This document shows, piece after piece, positions 36,020-48,400 of a stretch of DNA of 64,000 nt. The stretch comes from Eudasyphora cyanicolor (taxonomy: Eukaryota > Arthropoda > Insecta > Diptera > Muscidae). Position 1 is the first letter of the stretch, and each line of letters begins with the position of its first letter. Below the pieces are notes generated by a model that searched no databases, was not told the DNA's origin, and saw nothing but the letters and a program-made list of their open reading frames with translations. Position numbers and translations under genes: made by a program. The stretch is taken from contig OZ005738.1 of assembly GCA_963930755.1 (NCBI GenBank), positions 12,159,655-12,223,654 of the forward strand, in the 5' to 3' direction.

Positions 36020-37035
36020 ATAACTCTTCTCTTACAAAACTTTCTTTATTTAATTACAAATTATCGTTAATTTTATTAAAAAACATTGCCTATTTTTAGG
36101 AACTTATTTCCAAAAAAACAATAAAGCATGCTTTTTGGCCAACAATAAATACAATTTATTTTATCATTCAAACAACGACAACAAAAAACGTTAAACCACA
36201 ATTCACAATTTTTATTTGGCTTCTGCTGGCGCTGCTGTCGCCCATGTGTCCAAACACGACAACCACCTTTTTCGCATTTTCATAGCTGGTTTTTTCGGGT
36301 TTGGCGTTTTGTTTCTACTATTTTGTCCTGGTGATAAATAATTTTTGCTACCATTCGTCGTTGTCGTCGTCAGCGATGGCACCGCTGTGTAAGCCTTGCA
36401 AAAAGTCATCTCACCCCACCCTCTCGGAAATTTGTATGTAAAAATTGTAGTTGTTGATTAAAAAATAATACAACAACAACATTGTATGTTGTACACATTT
36501 CTGGGTACAATTTTGTATGTAGAAATGCAAAAAAATCGAGCCATATACATCCATGGAGTCTGCACTCTTCTATGTGGGCGGAGCTTTTTACCAGCCAAAA
36601 ATTAATGTTGTTCTTTTTTGATGGAGGGGAGCTAAAACACACATCTCCCCCTGTATATACGTATGTATATGCATGTACATATGTTTACGTTTTATATATA
36701 CATGCATATGTAAACTCAATATGCACTTGCTGTGCCTTTTTTCGGCACATAGGGGTGGGTTTTCTGAGAGATCCTGGACAACAAAAACAAATTTACAGGC
36801 ATTTGTTAAAGCAACAGAGGTCGCCTAAATGTAAGCTTTTAATAGGAAAATATAATTATTGAATACATCAGGTCACAGAGATAAAAGGATTAATGAATAG
36901 CAAGAGGATAATGAAATGATATAGACAAGGAGTAATACGATCACGAAGAATTAAACAAAACTAAAAACTTTAACATAAATATAATCTAGAGATTCTATTG
37001 AAGAAACTACATTGAACCATTAACAAAAATACTTT
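36020..37035. other. Unique-looking non-coding DNA between blocks D and E
   Basis: Dyad-like copies at 36088-36100 (GCCTATTTTTAGG), 36126-36140 (GCATGCTTTTTGGCC) and 36823-36836 (GCCTAAATGTAAGC). Frames on both strands at 36.2-36.86 kb have no recognised motif. A TATG/TACA patch lies near 36660-36710. Confidence 0.5.
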
Positions 37036-37039
37036 TGTA

Positions 37040-39055
37040 TAACAACAGGCATTAACGATGCATTTTTCTATAAGAAATCATCAACGATTTACTTTTATAT
37101 AAGAAAAGTCATCAGCGATGAACTTTTCTATACGAAAAGTCATCAGCGATGAACTTTTCTAAACGAAAAATCAGCAGCGATGAACTTTTCTATACGAAAA
37201 GTCATCAGCGATGAACTTTTCTATACGAAAAGTCATCAGCGATGAACTTTTCTATACGAAAAGTCATCAGCGATGAACTTTCCTATACGAAAAGTCATCA
37301 GCGATGAACTTTCCTATACGAAAAGTCATCAGCGATGAACTTTCTATACGAAAAGTCATCAGCGATGAACTTTTTCTATACGAAAAGTCATCAGCGATGA
37401 ACTTTTCTGTACGAAAAGTCATCAGCAATGAACTTTTCTGTGCGAAAAGTCATCAGCAATGAACTTTTCTCTACGAAAAGTCATCAGCGATGAACTTTTC
37501 TATACGAAAAGTCATCAGCGATGAACTTTTCTATACGAAAAGTCATCAGCGATGAACTTTTCTATACGAAAAGTCATCAGCGATGAACTTTTCTATACGA
37601 AAAGTCATCAGCGATGAACTTTTCTAAACGAAAAATCAGCAGCGATGAACTTTTCTATACGAAAAGTCATCAGCGATGAACTTTTCTATACGAAAAGTCA
37701 TCAGGGATGAACTTTTCTATACGAAAAGTCATCAGCGATGAACTTTTCTATACGAAAAGTCATCAGCGATGAACTTTTCTATACGAAAAGTCATCAGCGA
37801 TGAACTTTTCTATACGAAAAGTCATCAGCGATGAACTTTTCTATACGAAAAGTCATCAGCGATGAACTTTTCTATAAGAAAAGTCATCAGCGATGAACTT
37901 TTCTATACGAAAAGTCATCAGCGATGAACTTTTCTATACGAAAAGTCATCAGCGATGAACTTTTCTATACGAAAAGTCATCAGCGATAAACTTTTCTATA
38001 CGAAAAGTCATCAGCGATGAACTTTTCTATACGAAAAGTCATCAGCGATGAACTTTTCTATACGAAAAGTCATCAGCGATAAACTTTTCTATACGAAAAG
38101 TCATCAGCGATGAACTTTTCTATACGAAAAGTCATCAGCGATGAACTTTTCTATACGAAAAGTCATCAGCGATGAACTTTTCTATACGAAAAGTCATCAG
38201 CGATGAACTTTTCTATACGAAAAGTCATCAGCGATGAACTTTTCTATACGAAAAGTCATCAGCGATGAACTTTTCTATGCGAAAAGTCATCAGCGATGAA
38301 CTTTTCTATACGAAAAGTCATCAGCGATGAACTTTTCTATACGAAAAGTCATCAGCGATGAACTTTTCTATACGAAAAGTCATCAGCGATGAACTTTTCT
38401 ATACTAAAAGTCATCAGCGATGAACTTTTCTATACGAAAAGTCATCAGTGATGAAATGTCTATACGAAAAGTCATCAGCGATGAACTTTTCTATAAGAAA
38501 AGTCATCAGCGATGAACTTTTCCAAACGAAAAGTCGTCAGCGATGAACTTTTCCAAACGAAAAGTCATCAGCGATGAACTTTTCTATACGAAAAGTCATC
38601 AGCGATGAACTTTTCCAAATGAAAAGTCGTCAGCGATGAACTTTTCCAAACGAAAAGTCATCAGCGATGAACTTTTCTATACGAAAAGTCATCAGCGATG
38701 AACTTTTCTATACGAAAAGTCATCAGCGATGAACTTTTCTATACGAAAAGTCATCAGCGATGAACTTTTCTATACGAAAAGTCATTAGCGATGAACTTTT
38801 CTATACGAAACGTCATCAGCGATGAAGTTTTTCTATACGAAAAGTCATCAGCGATGAACTTTTCTGTACGAAAAGTCATCAGCAATGAACTTTTCTGTAC
38901 GAAAAGTCATCAGCAATGAACTTTTCTGTACGAAAAGTCATCAGCGATGAAGTTTTCTTGAAGAAAAGTCATCAACGATAAACTTTTCTATGAGAAAAGT
39001 CGTCAACGTTTATTTTTTCTATGACAAAAAGTCATTTTCTTATTGACGTTTCTCA
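37040..39055 (+). repeat. 31-bp palindromic minisatellite, block E
   Basis: About 65 units' length, forward type with spacer AGC (ATCAGCGATG) almost throughout and loop TATAC. It is the most homogeneous block; runs of consecutive units are identical. Variant units (AAACGAAAAATCAGC near 37150 and again near 37625; TTTCCAAACGAAAAGTCGTC near 38520-38640) recur, marking local multi-unit duplications. Confidence 0.93.
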
Positions 39056-39059
39056 TAGA

Positions 39060-40385
39060 TAATTGTTGTTACGTACTTTTAGCCTTTTACATTCAATGCT
39101 GCCTACTTTCAGGTTTTTCTATTTCCGACTTTATTTGCATCACAGTTAACTGTAAATTTTTAAATTTTATTTTCTGATTTGTTTATATCTCATTTATAAT
39201 TGATTGATAAATGTACACTTTTAACTATTCATCCGCAAACAATACGTTTTACACTTGTATGCCTTTAAATATGCATCATTTTCATTTATCACTTATCATC
39301 GACAACATCATCGTCATTACTCCGCATCAGGAGTCATCATCGTGGTTGCTGATGACAGTACTTAGTTACGGTGGTCACAGTACTCTGGGAAAGTTTTTAA
39401 AAAGTCAACGATATATGGGATTACTAATAAATACAGTGGCTCAAGGAAGGAAGCAATTAATTGTTGATTCCAAAGTAGCAGACAAACATTTTGCTGTTGA
39501 AGTTTTGTATTTCCACTGGATGCTGTTCATAAATTGTTAACTTCCATTTTAATTTAATATTGTTTTGCATCTTATTTGGAGCCACTGTTTGTGGACATAC
39601 ATATTGATAGGTATAATCATATGAACATATATATTTATGTTTACGTCGATATATCTCCACGCCTCGCTCTGTATGTAGGAACTTATTTGTGGATCTGTCT
39701 GTCCGTCTGTCTGTGTGGTTTCGCTTGCGAAAAGTAGCCATGTATAACAACCAACGTTTTGTGGCCGCCGTGTAAGACCACATTATCGAAATTGCACTCA
39801 TCATCAGCTCTGGCAGTGGTGGCATTGGCTATGGTAATGTATATCCCGCTTTTGGGTAAAAAGGAATCTCGTCCTGTAGGCCACGTACGGTCAATTGCAA
39901 CGGTCGCTGGTTGACTGACCATTTCGGTCGGTGCGTGGAACAAGCAAAAGGTTGAAAATACTATTGTGGCATAAAATATTGAATTTTCATTGCATTATTT
40001 GTCTTTTCAATTAATAAAGATTGTTTTTTTGTGTGATTTTTCAGAAGCGGCATTCATTTTCCCGGTTTCAATGCTAAAGCCGAGTGGGAATGCCCTCATC
40101 ATAATTTTAAAATCATTAAATAATATAAAACGATCGCCAATACAGAAACCGCAATAGCATATGCACGGCCAAAAGCTATGCTTTATAAAATGATAACAGA
40201 TATTTAACAGATGTTAACCGCATTTATTATATGTTCTGTGTTTTTATTCGTTATGTAAAATTAATTATAGAACGGAATTGGGAAAATACGTTAAGATTGC
40301 CAAACAATAATATGACGACTAAAAGTAGGCAACATAAAGTGGTTGAAGGGCAGAAGTCGGTAAGTAGGCAATGTTTAATATAAGT
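39060..40385. other. Unique-looking non-coding DNA between blocks E and F
   Basis: Dyad-like copies at 39101-39114 (GCCTACTTTCAGGT), 40167-40181 (GGCCAAAAGCTATGC) and 40317-40332 (GACTAAAAGTAGGCAA). The longest frame (39211-39540) has no known motif and biased composition. No RNA gene seen. Confidence 0.5.
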
Positions 40386-40590
40386 AACAAATATTCTATA
40401 GGAAATGTCATCAACGATGAACTTTTCTATAGGAAATGTCATCAACGATGTACTTTTCTATAAGAAAAGTCATCAACGATGAAATTTTCTATAAGAAAAG
40501 TAATCAACGATGAATTTTTCTATAAGAAATGTCACCAACGATGAACTTTTCTATAGGAAAAGTCATCAACGATGAACATTTCTATAGGAA

Positions 40591-42002
40591 AAGTCATCAA
40601 CGACGAACATTTCTACAGGAAAAGTCATCAACGATGATCTTTTCTGTAGGAAAATTCATCAGCGATGAACTTTTCTACAAGAAAATTCATCAACGATAAT
40701 CTTTTCTATAAGAAAAGTAAATAACGATGAACTTTTCTATAAGAAAAGTCAGCCAGGATGAACTTTTCTATAAGAAAAATCATCCAGGATGAACTTTTCT
40801 ATAAGAAAACTCATCCAGGATGAACTTTTCTATTAGAAAAGTCATCCAGGATGAACTTTTCTATAAGAAAACTCATCAAAGATGAACTTTTCTAAAAGAA
40901 GAGTCTCAACGATGGACTTTTCTATAAGAAAAGATGAACTTTTCTAAAAGAAGAGTCTCAACGATGGACATTTCTATAAGAAAAGGTTAATCTTTTCTAT
41001 AGGAAAGGTCATACCAGGATAAACTTTTGTACAGGAAAAGTCATCCAGGATGAACTTTTCTGTAAGACAAGTTACCTATTCCTATAGAAAAGATTAACCT
41101 GGATGACTTCTCTTATAGAAAAGAACATCCAAGAGGACTTTTCTTATAGAAATGTCCATCGTTGAGACTCTTCTTTTAGAAAAGTTCATCTTTTCTTATA
41201 GAAAAGTCCATCGTTGAGACTCTTCTTTTAGAAAAGTTCATCTTTGATGAGTTTTCTTATAGAAAAGTTCATCCTGGATGACTTTTCTAATAGAAAAAGT
41301 CATCAACGACGAACATTTCTACAGGAAAAGTCATCAACGATGAACTTTTCTGTAGGAAAATTCATCAGCGATGAACTTTTCTACAAGAAAATTCATCAAC
41401 GATAATCTTTTCTATAAGAAAAGTAAATAACGATGAACTTTTCTATAAGAAAAGTCAGCCAGGATGAACTTTTCTATAAGAAAAATCATCCAGGATGAAC
41501 TTTTCTATAAGAAAACTCATCCAGGATGAACTTTTCTATTAGAAAAGTCATCCAGGATGAACTTTTCTATAAGAAAACTCATCAAAGATGAACTTTTCTA
41601 AAAGAAGAGTCTCAACGATGGACTTTTCTATAAGAAAAGATGAACTTTTCTAAAAGAAGAGTCTCAACGATGGACATTTCTATAAGAAAAGGTTAATCTT
41701 TTCTATAGGAAAGGTCATACCAGGATAAACTTTTGTACAGGAAAAGTCATCCAGGATGAACTTTTCTGTAAGACAAGTTACCTATTCCTATAGAAAAGAT
41801 TAACCTGGATGACTTCTCTTATAGAAAAGAACATCCAAGAGGACTTTTCTTATAGAAATGTCCATCGTTGAGACTCTTCTTTTAGAAAAGTTCATCTTTT
41901 CTTATAGAAAAGTCCATCGTTGAGACTCTTCTTTTAGAAAAGTTCATCTTTGATGAGTTTTCTTATAGAAAAGTTCATCCTGGATGACTTTTCTAATAGA
42001 AA
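40591..42002. repeat. 706-bp direct tandem duplication inside block F
   Basis: The segment starting AAGTCATCAACGACGAAC at 40591 starts again at 41297. Internal markers (TCTTTGATGA at 41241 and 41947; TTACCTATTCCTATAG) keep the same 706-bp offset. The copies are almost identical, so the duplication is recent or an assembly error. Confidence 0.85.
40826..41297. repeat. Perfect 160-bp inverted repeat in block F
   Basis: Positions 40826-40985 are the exact reverse complement of 41138-41297, separated by a 152-bp centre. The centre itself contains GGTTAATCTTTTCTATAGGA and its complement TCCTATAGAAAAGATTAACC. The whole structure is repeated by the 706-bp duplication (second pair at about 41532-41691 and 41844-42003). 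Confidence 0.88.
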
Positions 42003-44094
42003 AGTTCATCCTGCATGACTTTTCTAATAGAAAAGTTCATCCTGGATGAGTTTTCTAATAGAAAAGTTCATCCTGGATGACTTTTTTAATAGAAAAGTTC
42101 ATCCTGGATGACTTTTCTTATAGAAAAGTTCATCCTGGATGACTTTTCTTATAGAAAAGTTCATCCTGGATGATTTTTCTTATAGAAAAGAGCGTCCTGG
42201 ATGACTTTTCTTATAGAAAAGTGCATCCTCGATGACTTTTCTTATAGAATGTTCTTGGATGTTCTTTTCTATAAGAGAAGTCATCCAGGTTAATCTTTTC
42301 TATAGGAAAAGTCATACCAGGATAAACTTTTGTATAGGAAAAGTCATCCAGGTTGAACTTTTCTATAGGACAAGTAACCTAGGCTGAACTTTTCTATAGG
42401 ACAAGTACTCCAGGATGAACTTTACTATAGGAAAAGTCATCCAGGATGAACTATTCGATAAGGAAAGTCATCCAGGATGAACTTTTCGATAAGGAAAGCC
42501 ATCCTGGATAAACTCTTCTATAGGAAAAGTCTGCCAGGCTGAACTCTTTTATAGGAAAAGTCATCTAGGATGAACTTTTCTATAGGGAAAGTCATCCAGG
42601 ATGAACGTTTCTATAGGATAAGTAATCCAGGAAGAACTTTTCTATAGGAAAATTCATCCAGGATGAACTTTTCGATAAGGAAAGTCATCCAGGATGAACT
42701 TTTCGATTAGGAATGTCATCAAGGATGAACTTTTCGATAAGGAATGTCATCCAGGATGAACTTTTCTATAGGAAAGTCATTCAGGATGAACTTTTCAATG
42801 GGAAAAGTCATCCAGGATGAACTTTTCTATAGGAAAAGTCATCCAGGATAAACTTTTCTATAGGAAGAGTCATCCAGGCTGAACTTTTCTATAGGAAAGT
42901 CATCCAGGATAAACTTTTCTATAGGAAAAGTCATCCAGGATGAACTTTTCTATAGGAAAAGTCATCCAGGATGAACTTTTCTATAGGCATAAAGTCATGC
43001 AGGATGAACTTTTCTATAGGAAAAGTCATCCAGGATGAACTTTTCTATAGGAGAAGTCATCCAGGATGAACTTTTCTATAGGAAAAGTCATCCAGGATGA
43101 ACTTTTCTATAGGAAAAGTCATCCAGGATGAACTTTTCTATAGGAAAAGTCATCCAGGATGAACTTTTCTATAGGAAAAGTCATCCAGGATGAACTTTTC
43201 TATAGGAAAAGTCATCCAGGATGAACTTTTCTATAGGAAAAGTCATCCAGGATGAACTTTTCTATAGGAAAAGTCATCCAGGATGAACTTTTCTATAGGA
43301 AAAGTCATCCAGGATGAACTTTTCTATAGGAAAAGTCATCCAGGATGAACTTTTCTATAGGAAAAGTCATCCAGGATGAACTTTTCTATAGGAAAAGTCA
43401 TCCAGGATGAACTTTTCTATAGGAAAAGTCATCCAGGATGAACTTTTCTATAGGAAAAGTCATCCAGGATGAACTTTTCTATAGGAAAAGTCATCCAGGA
43501 TGAACTTTTCTATAGGAAAAGTAAACAACGATGAACTTTTCTATAGGAAAAGTAATCAACGATGAACTTTTATATAGGAAAAGTCATCAACGACGAACTT
43601 TTCTATAGGAAAAGTCATCAACATTAAATTTTCTAAAGAAAATTCATCAACGATGAAATTTTCTAAAGGAAAAGTCATCAATGATGAACTTTTCTAAAGG
43701 AAAAGTCATCAATGATGAACTTTTCTAAAGGAAAAGTCATCAATGATGAACTTTTCTATAGCAAAAATCATCAACGATGTACTTTTCTATAAGAAAAGTC
43801 ACCAACGATGAACTTTTCTATAGGAAAAGTCATCAACGATGTACTTTTCTATAGGAAAAGTCATCAACGATGTACTTTTCTATAGGAAAAGTCATCAACG
43901 ATGTACTTTTCTATAGGAAAAGTCATCAACGATGTATTTTTCTATGGGAAAAGTCATCAACGATGTATTTTTCTGCAGGAAAAGTCATCAACGATGAAAT
44001 TTTCTGAAGGAAAAGTCATCAACGATAAACGCTTCTATAGGAAAACTTTTCTGTAGGAAAAGTCATCAGTGGTTAATTTTTCATAAGAAGACTT

Positions 44095-45475
44095 AACAAT
44101 TGCAACGGCGACTAAAAGTAGGACATATAAAATTGCTTAGTGATCGGAAGCCTGAAGCTATGCTGAGATTAAAATTAATATAATTAAATAAATAATCTAT
44201 GAATGTAACTAGAACACAGATCTTTAAATTTGTATGTTAATCATAAAAAAGCCAATAACTATGATTTTTATATTTCAATAAGCATATAAGCCTTAAATCA
44301 AACTAGTATAACGATTTAAAAATCTACCATCAACAATTTATAAAAAATAATAAAAACAAAACACTGCGCACTACTTTTTTGTTCCACAGAAAAGAGACTA
44401 TATAAATTCATTCAACCCAATGTTCAAGTTCAATGAAACAGACCTCGCATTTTGCGGGGGCAAAAAATAAAAATAAATAAAATAACTTAAAACACATGTT
44501 TTTATTTCATTTTTTTGTTATATTCACACAAATTCCTCAACTCAGACCACATATCCTATATCCCGTATCGTATCCTATCCTCTATCTTTTTTTGCCTATA
44601 AAAACACAAAACTTTCCATTTCATTTCCTCTGGCTGTTAAAAATATATAAAAAATATCACTATTTAAATCATCCATCCCTTTGCTGTACAAACAAAAAAA
44701 TATATATATCCTTGAATGAATGTCAACAAATTCGTGCTGTTTGTTTTGCACGGAAAGGGGTACAAAGGCCGATTGCATTGTACAAAAACGCATATTTCAA
44801 ACGCATAGAAAAATGCATTGCATATTGCAGTTTTTGCGGGGGGCGGGGTGCGACGCGCTACATTTTCGGGCTTTGGGATAAAAAATAGACTGCAATTTGG
44901 GGAGGTGATATGTATATGTGTTCAACAACACCTTATGCGGTCTGGGTGTTTGGCTATAAATGTCCAAGAGGTTATAAATGGTTGCACTATTGCATCACAA
45001 TATTAAAACTGTTACTTTTGAACAACTTTAAATGGGGAATTTTGACCAATATTTTTTACAACAGCAGCAATTATTTTGTATAACTCAATACTGCTACTGA
45101 AGATAAAACTCACGTATTGATTTGAAATAAATGCATATTTATTCTTACATTTATTGCTTTTAATCCATATTTAACATCGCATCCCTTTGTGATGAAAAAG
45201 TTACAAAAACCCTACCCCATTGAATACTTCATAGAGAAAATCATTCCTAATTTTACATATATGTCGCCAAAAGACGTTCAAATTATCAAAATGAAAAAAA
45301 TATATATTTTATAATAAGTAGATATTTAATACTAAGTACTCGTAGTAAGTAATATTGTCTTTGGTGCAAAATTTTTCACATAGAGATTTTTTTCATTTTC
45401 AGGAGAAGTAAATGAAAGAAGTATTTCAGAAACTTTAGATTTGCATGAAATTCCTTTCGAAAGTAGATTTTCATG
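44095..45475. other. Unique-looking non-coding DNA between blocks F and G
   Basis: Dyad-like copies at 44110-44123 (GACTAAAAGTAGGA) and 44150-44163 (GCCTGAAGCTATGC). The 130-residue frame at 44496-44888 has no recognised domain and overlaps a minus-strand frame. Confidence 0.45.
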
Positions 45476-45479
45476 AAAT

Positions 45480-48400
45480 TCCTATAAGAAAAGTCATCAA
45501 CGATGAACTTTTCTATACGAAAAGTCACCAACGATGAACTTTTCTATACGAAAAGACATCAACGATGAACTTTTCTATACGAAAAGTCATCAACGATGAA
45601 CTTTTCTATACGAAAAGTCATCAACGATGAACTTTTCTATAAGAAAAGTCATCAACGATGAACTTTTCTATAAGAAAAGTCATCAACGATGAACTTTTCT
45701 ATAAGAAAAGTCATCAACGATGAACTTTTCTATAAGAAAAGTCATCAACGATGAACTTTTCTATAAGAAAAGTCATCAACGATGAACTTTTCTATAAGAA
45801 AAGTCATCACCGATGAACTTTTCTATACGAAAAGTCACCAACGATGAACTTTTCTATACGAAAAGTCACCAACGATGAACTTTTCTATACGAAAAGTCAT
45901 CAACGATGAACTTTTCTATACGAAAAGTCATCAACGATGAACTTTTCTATACGAAAAGTCATCAACGATGAACTTTTCTATACGAAAAGTCATCAACGAT
46001 GAACTTTTCTATACGAAAAGTCATCAACGATGAACTTTTCTATACGAAAAGTCATCAACGATGAACTTTTCTATACGAAAAGTCATCAACGATGAATTTT
46101 TCTATACGAAAAGTCATCAACGATGAACTTTTCTATACGAAAAGTCATCAACGATGAACTTTTCTATACGAAAAGTCACCAACGATGAACTTTTCTATAC
46201 GAAAAGTCACCAACGATGAACTTTTCTATACGAAAAGTCACCAACGATGAACTTTTCTATACGAAAAGTCATCAACGATGAACTTTTGTATACGAAAAGT
46301 CATCAACGATGAACTTTTGTATACGAAAAGTCATCAACGATGAACTTTTCTATACGAAAAGTCATCATCGATGAACTTTTCTATACGAAAAGTCATCAAC
46401 GATGAACATTTATATAAGAAAAGTCATCAGCGATGAACTTTTCTATAAGAAAAGTCATCAACGATGAACTTTTCTATAAGAAAACTCATCAACGATGAAC
46501 TTTTCTATAAGAAAAGTCATCAACGATGAACTTTTCTATAAGAAAACTCATCGGCGATTAGATTTTCTGTAGTAAAAGTCATCAATGATGAACTATTCTA
46601 TTGGAAAGTCAACAACGATGAACTCATCAACGATGAGCTTTTCTATAAGGAAATTCATCAACGATGCACTTTTCTATAAGAAAAGTCATCAACAATGAAC
46701 TATTCTATAAGAAAAGTCATCAGCGATAAACTTAGTCGACTGTCCTTGGGTTTATAAAGACGAAAATCCTGTCATCGTTGATGACTTGAACTTTTCTATA
46801 TGAAAAGTCATCAACGATGAACTTTCCTATATGAAAAGTCATCAACGAAGAACTTTCCTATATGAAAAGTCATCAACGATGAACTTTTCTATAAGAAAAG
46901 TCATCAACGATGAACTTTTCTATAATAAAAGTCATCAACGATGAACTTTTCTATACGAAAAGTCATCAACGATGAACTTTTCTATACGAAAAGTCATCAA
47001 CGATGAACTTTTCTATACGAAAAGTCACCAACGATGAACTTTTCTATACGAAAAGTCACCAACGATGAACTTTTCTATACGAAAAGTCATCAACGATGAA
47101 CTTTTCTATACGAAAAGTCATCAACGATGAACTTTTCTATACGAAAAGTCATCAACGATGAACTTTCCTATATGAAAAGTCATCAACGAAGAACTTTCCT
47201 ATATGAAAAGTCATCAACGATGAACTTTTCTATAAGAAAAGTCATCAACGATGAACTTTTCTATAATAAAAGTCATCAACGATGAACTTTTCTATACGAA
47301 AAGTCATCAACGATGAACTTTTCTATACGAAAAGTCATCAACGATGAACTTTTCTATACGAAAAGTCACCAACGATGAACTTTTCTATACGAAAAGTCAC
47401 CAACGATGAACTTTTCTATACGAAAAGTCATCAACGATGAACTTTTCTATACGAAAAGTCATCAACGATGAACTTTTCTATACGAAACGTCATCAACGAT
47501 GAACTTTTCTATACGAAAAGTCACCAACGATGAACTTTTCTATACGAAAAGTCACCAACGATGAACTTTTCTATACGAAAAGTCATCAACGATGAACTTT
47601 TCTATACGAAAAGTCATCAACGATGAACTTTTCTATACGAAAAGTCATCAACGATGAACTTTTCTATACGAAAAGTCACCAACGATGAACTTTTCTATAC
47701 GAAAAGTCACCAACGATGAACTTTTCTATACGAAAAGTCACCTACGATGAACTTTTCTATACGAAAAGTCACCAACGATGAACTTTTCTATACGAAAAGT
47801 CATCAACGATGAACTTTTGTATACGAAAAGTCATCAACGATGAACTTTTCTATGCGAAAAGTCATCAACGATGAACATTTCTATAAGAAAAGTCATCAGC
47901 GATGAACTTTTCTATAAGAAAAGTCATCAACGATGAACTTTTCTATAAGAAAAGTCATCAACGATGAACTTTTCTATAAGAAAAGTCATCAACGATGAAC
48001 TTTTCTATAAGAAAAGTCATCAACGATGAACTTTTCTATAAGAAAACTCATCGGCGATTAAATTTTCTGTAGTAAAAGTCATCAATGATGAACTATTCTA
48101 TTGGAAAGTCAACAACGATGAACTCATCAACGATGAGCTTTTCTATAAGGAAATTCATCAACGATGCACTTTTCTATAAGAAAAGTCATCAACGATGAAC
48201 TATTCTATAAGAAAAGTCATCAGCGATAAACTTAGTCGACTGTCCTTGGGTTTATAAAGACGAAAATCCTGTCATCATTGATGACTTGAACTTTTCTATA
48301 TGAAAAGTCATCAACGATGAACTTTCCTATATGAAAAGTCATCAACGATGAACTTTCCTATATGAAAAGTCATCAACGATGAACTTTCCTATATGAAAAG

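Larger units (their letters stand above)
40388..44090 (+). repeat. 31-bp palindromic minisatellite, block F
   Basis: About 119 units' length, mainly forward with loop TATAG or TATAA. The spacer is AAC at both ends and CAG (ATCCAGGATG) in the middle. The stretch from about 43020 to 43510 is a run of near-identical units. Between 41.08 and 42.25 kb groups of units are inverted (see the inverted repeat and duplication entries). Flanked by GACTAAAAGTAGG on both sides (40317 and 44110). Confidence 0.92.

Noticed and set aside
44496..44888. 130-codon plus-strand frame between blocks F and G
   Set aside because: Composition follows the AT/CCT-rich DNA, there is an overlapping frame on the minus strand, and no recognised domain is present.
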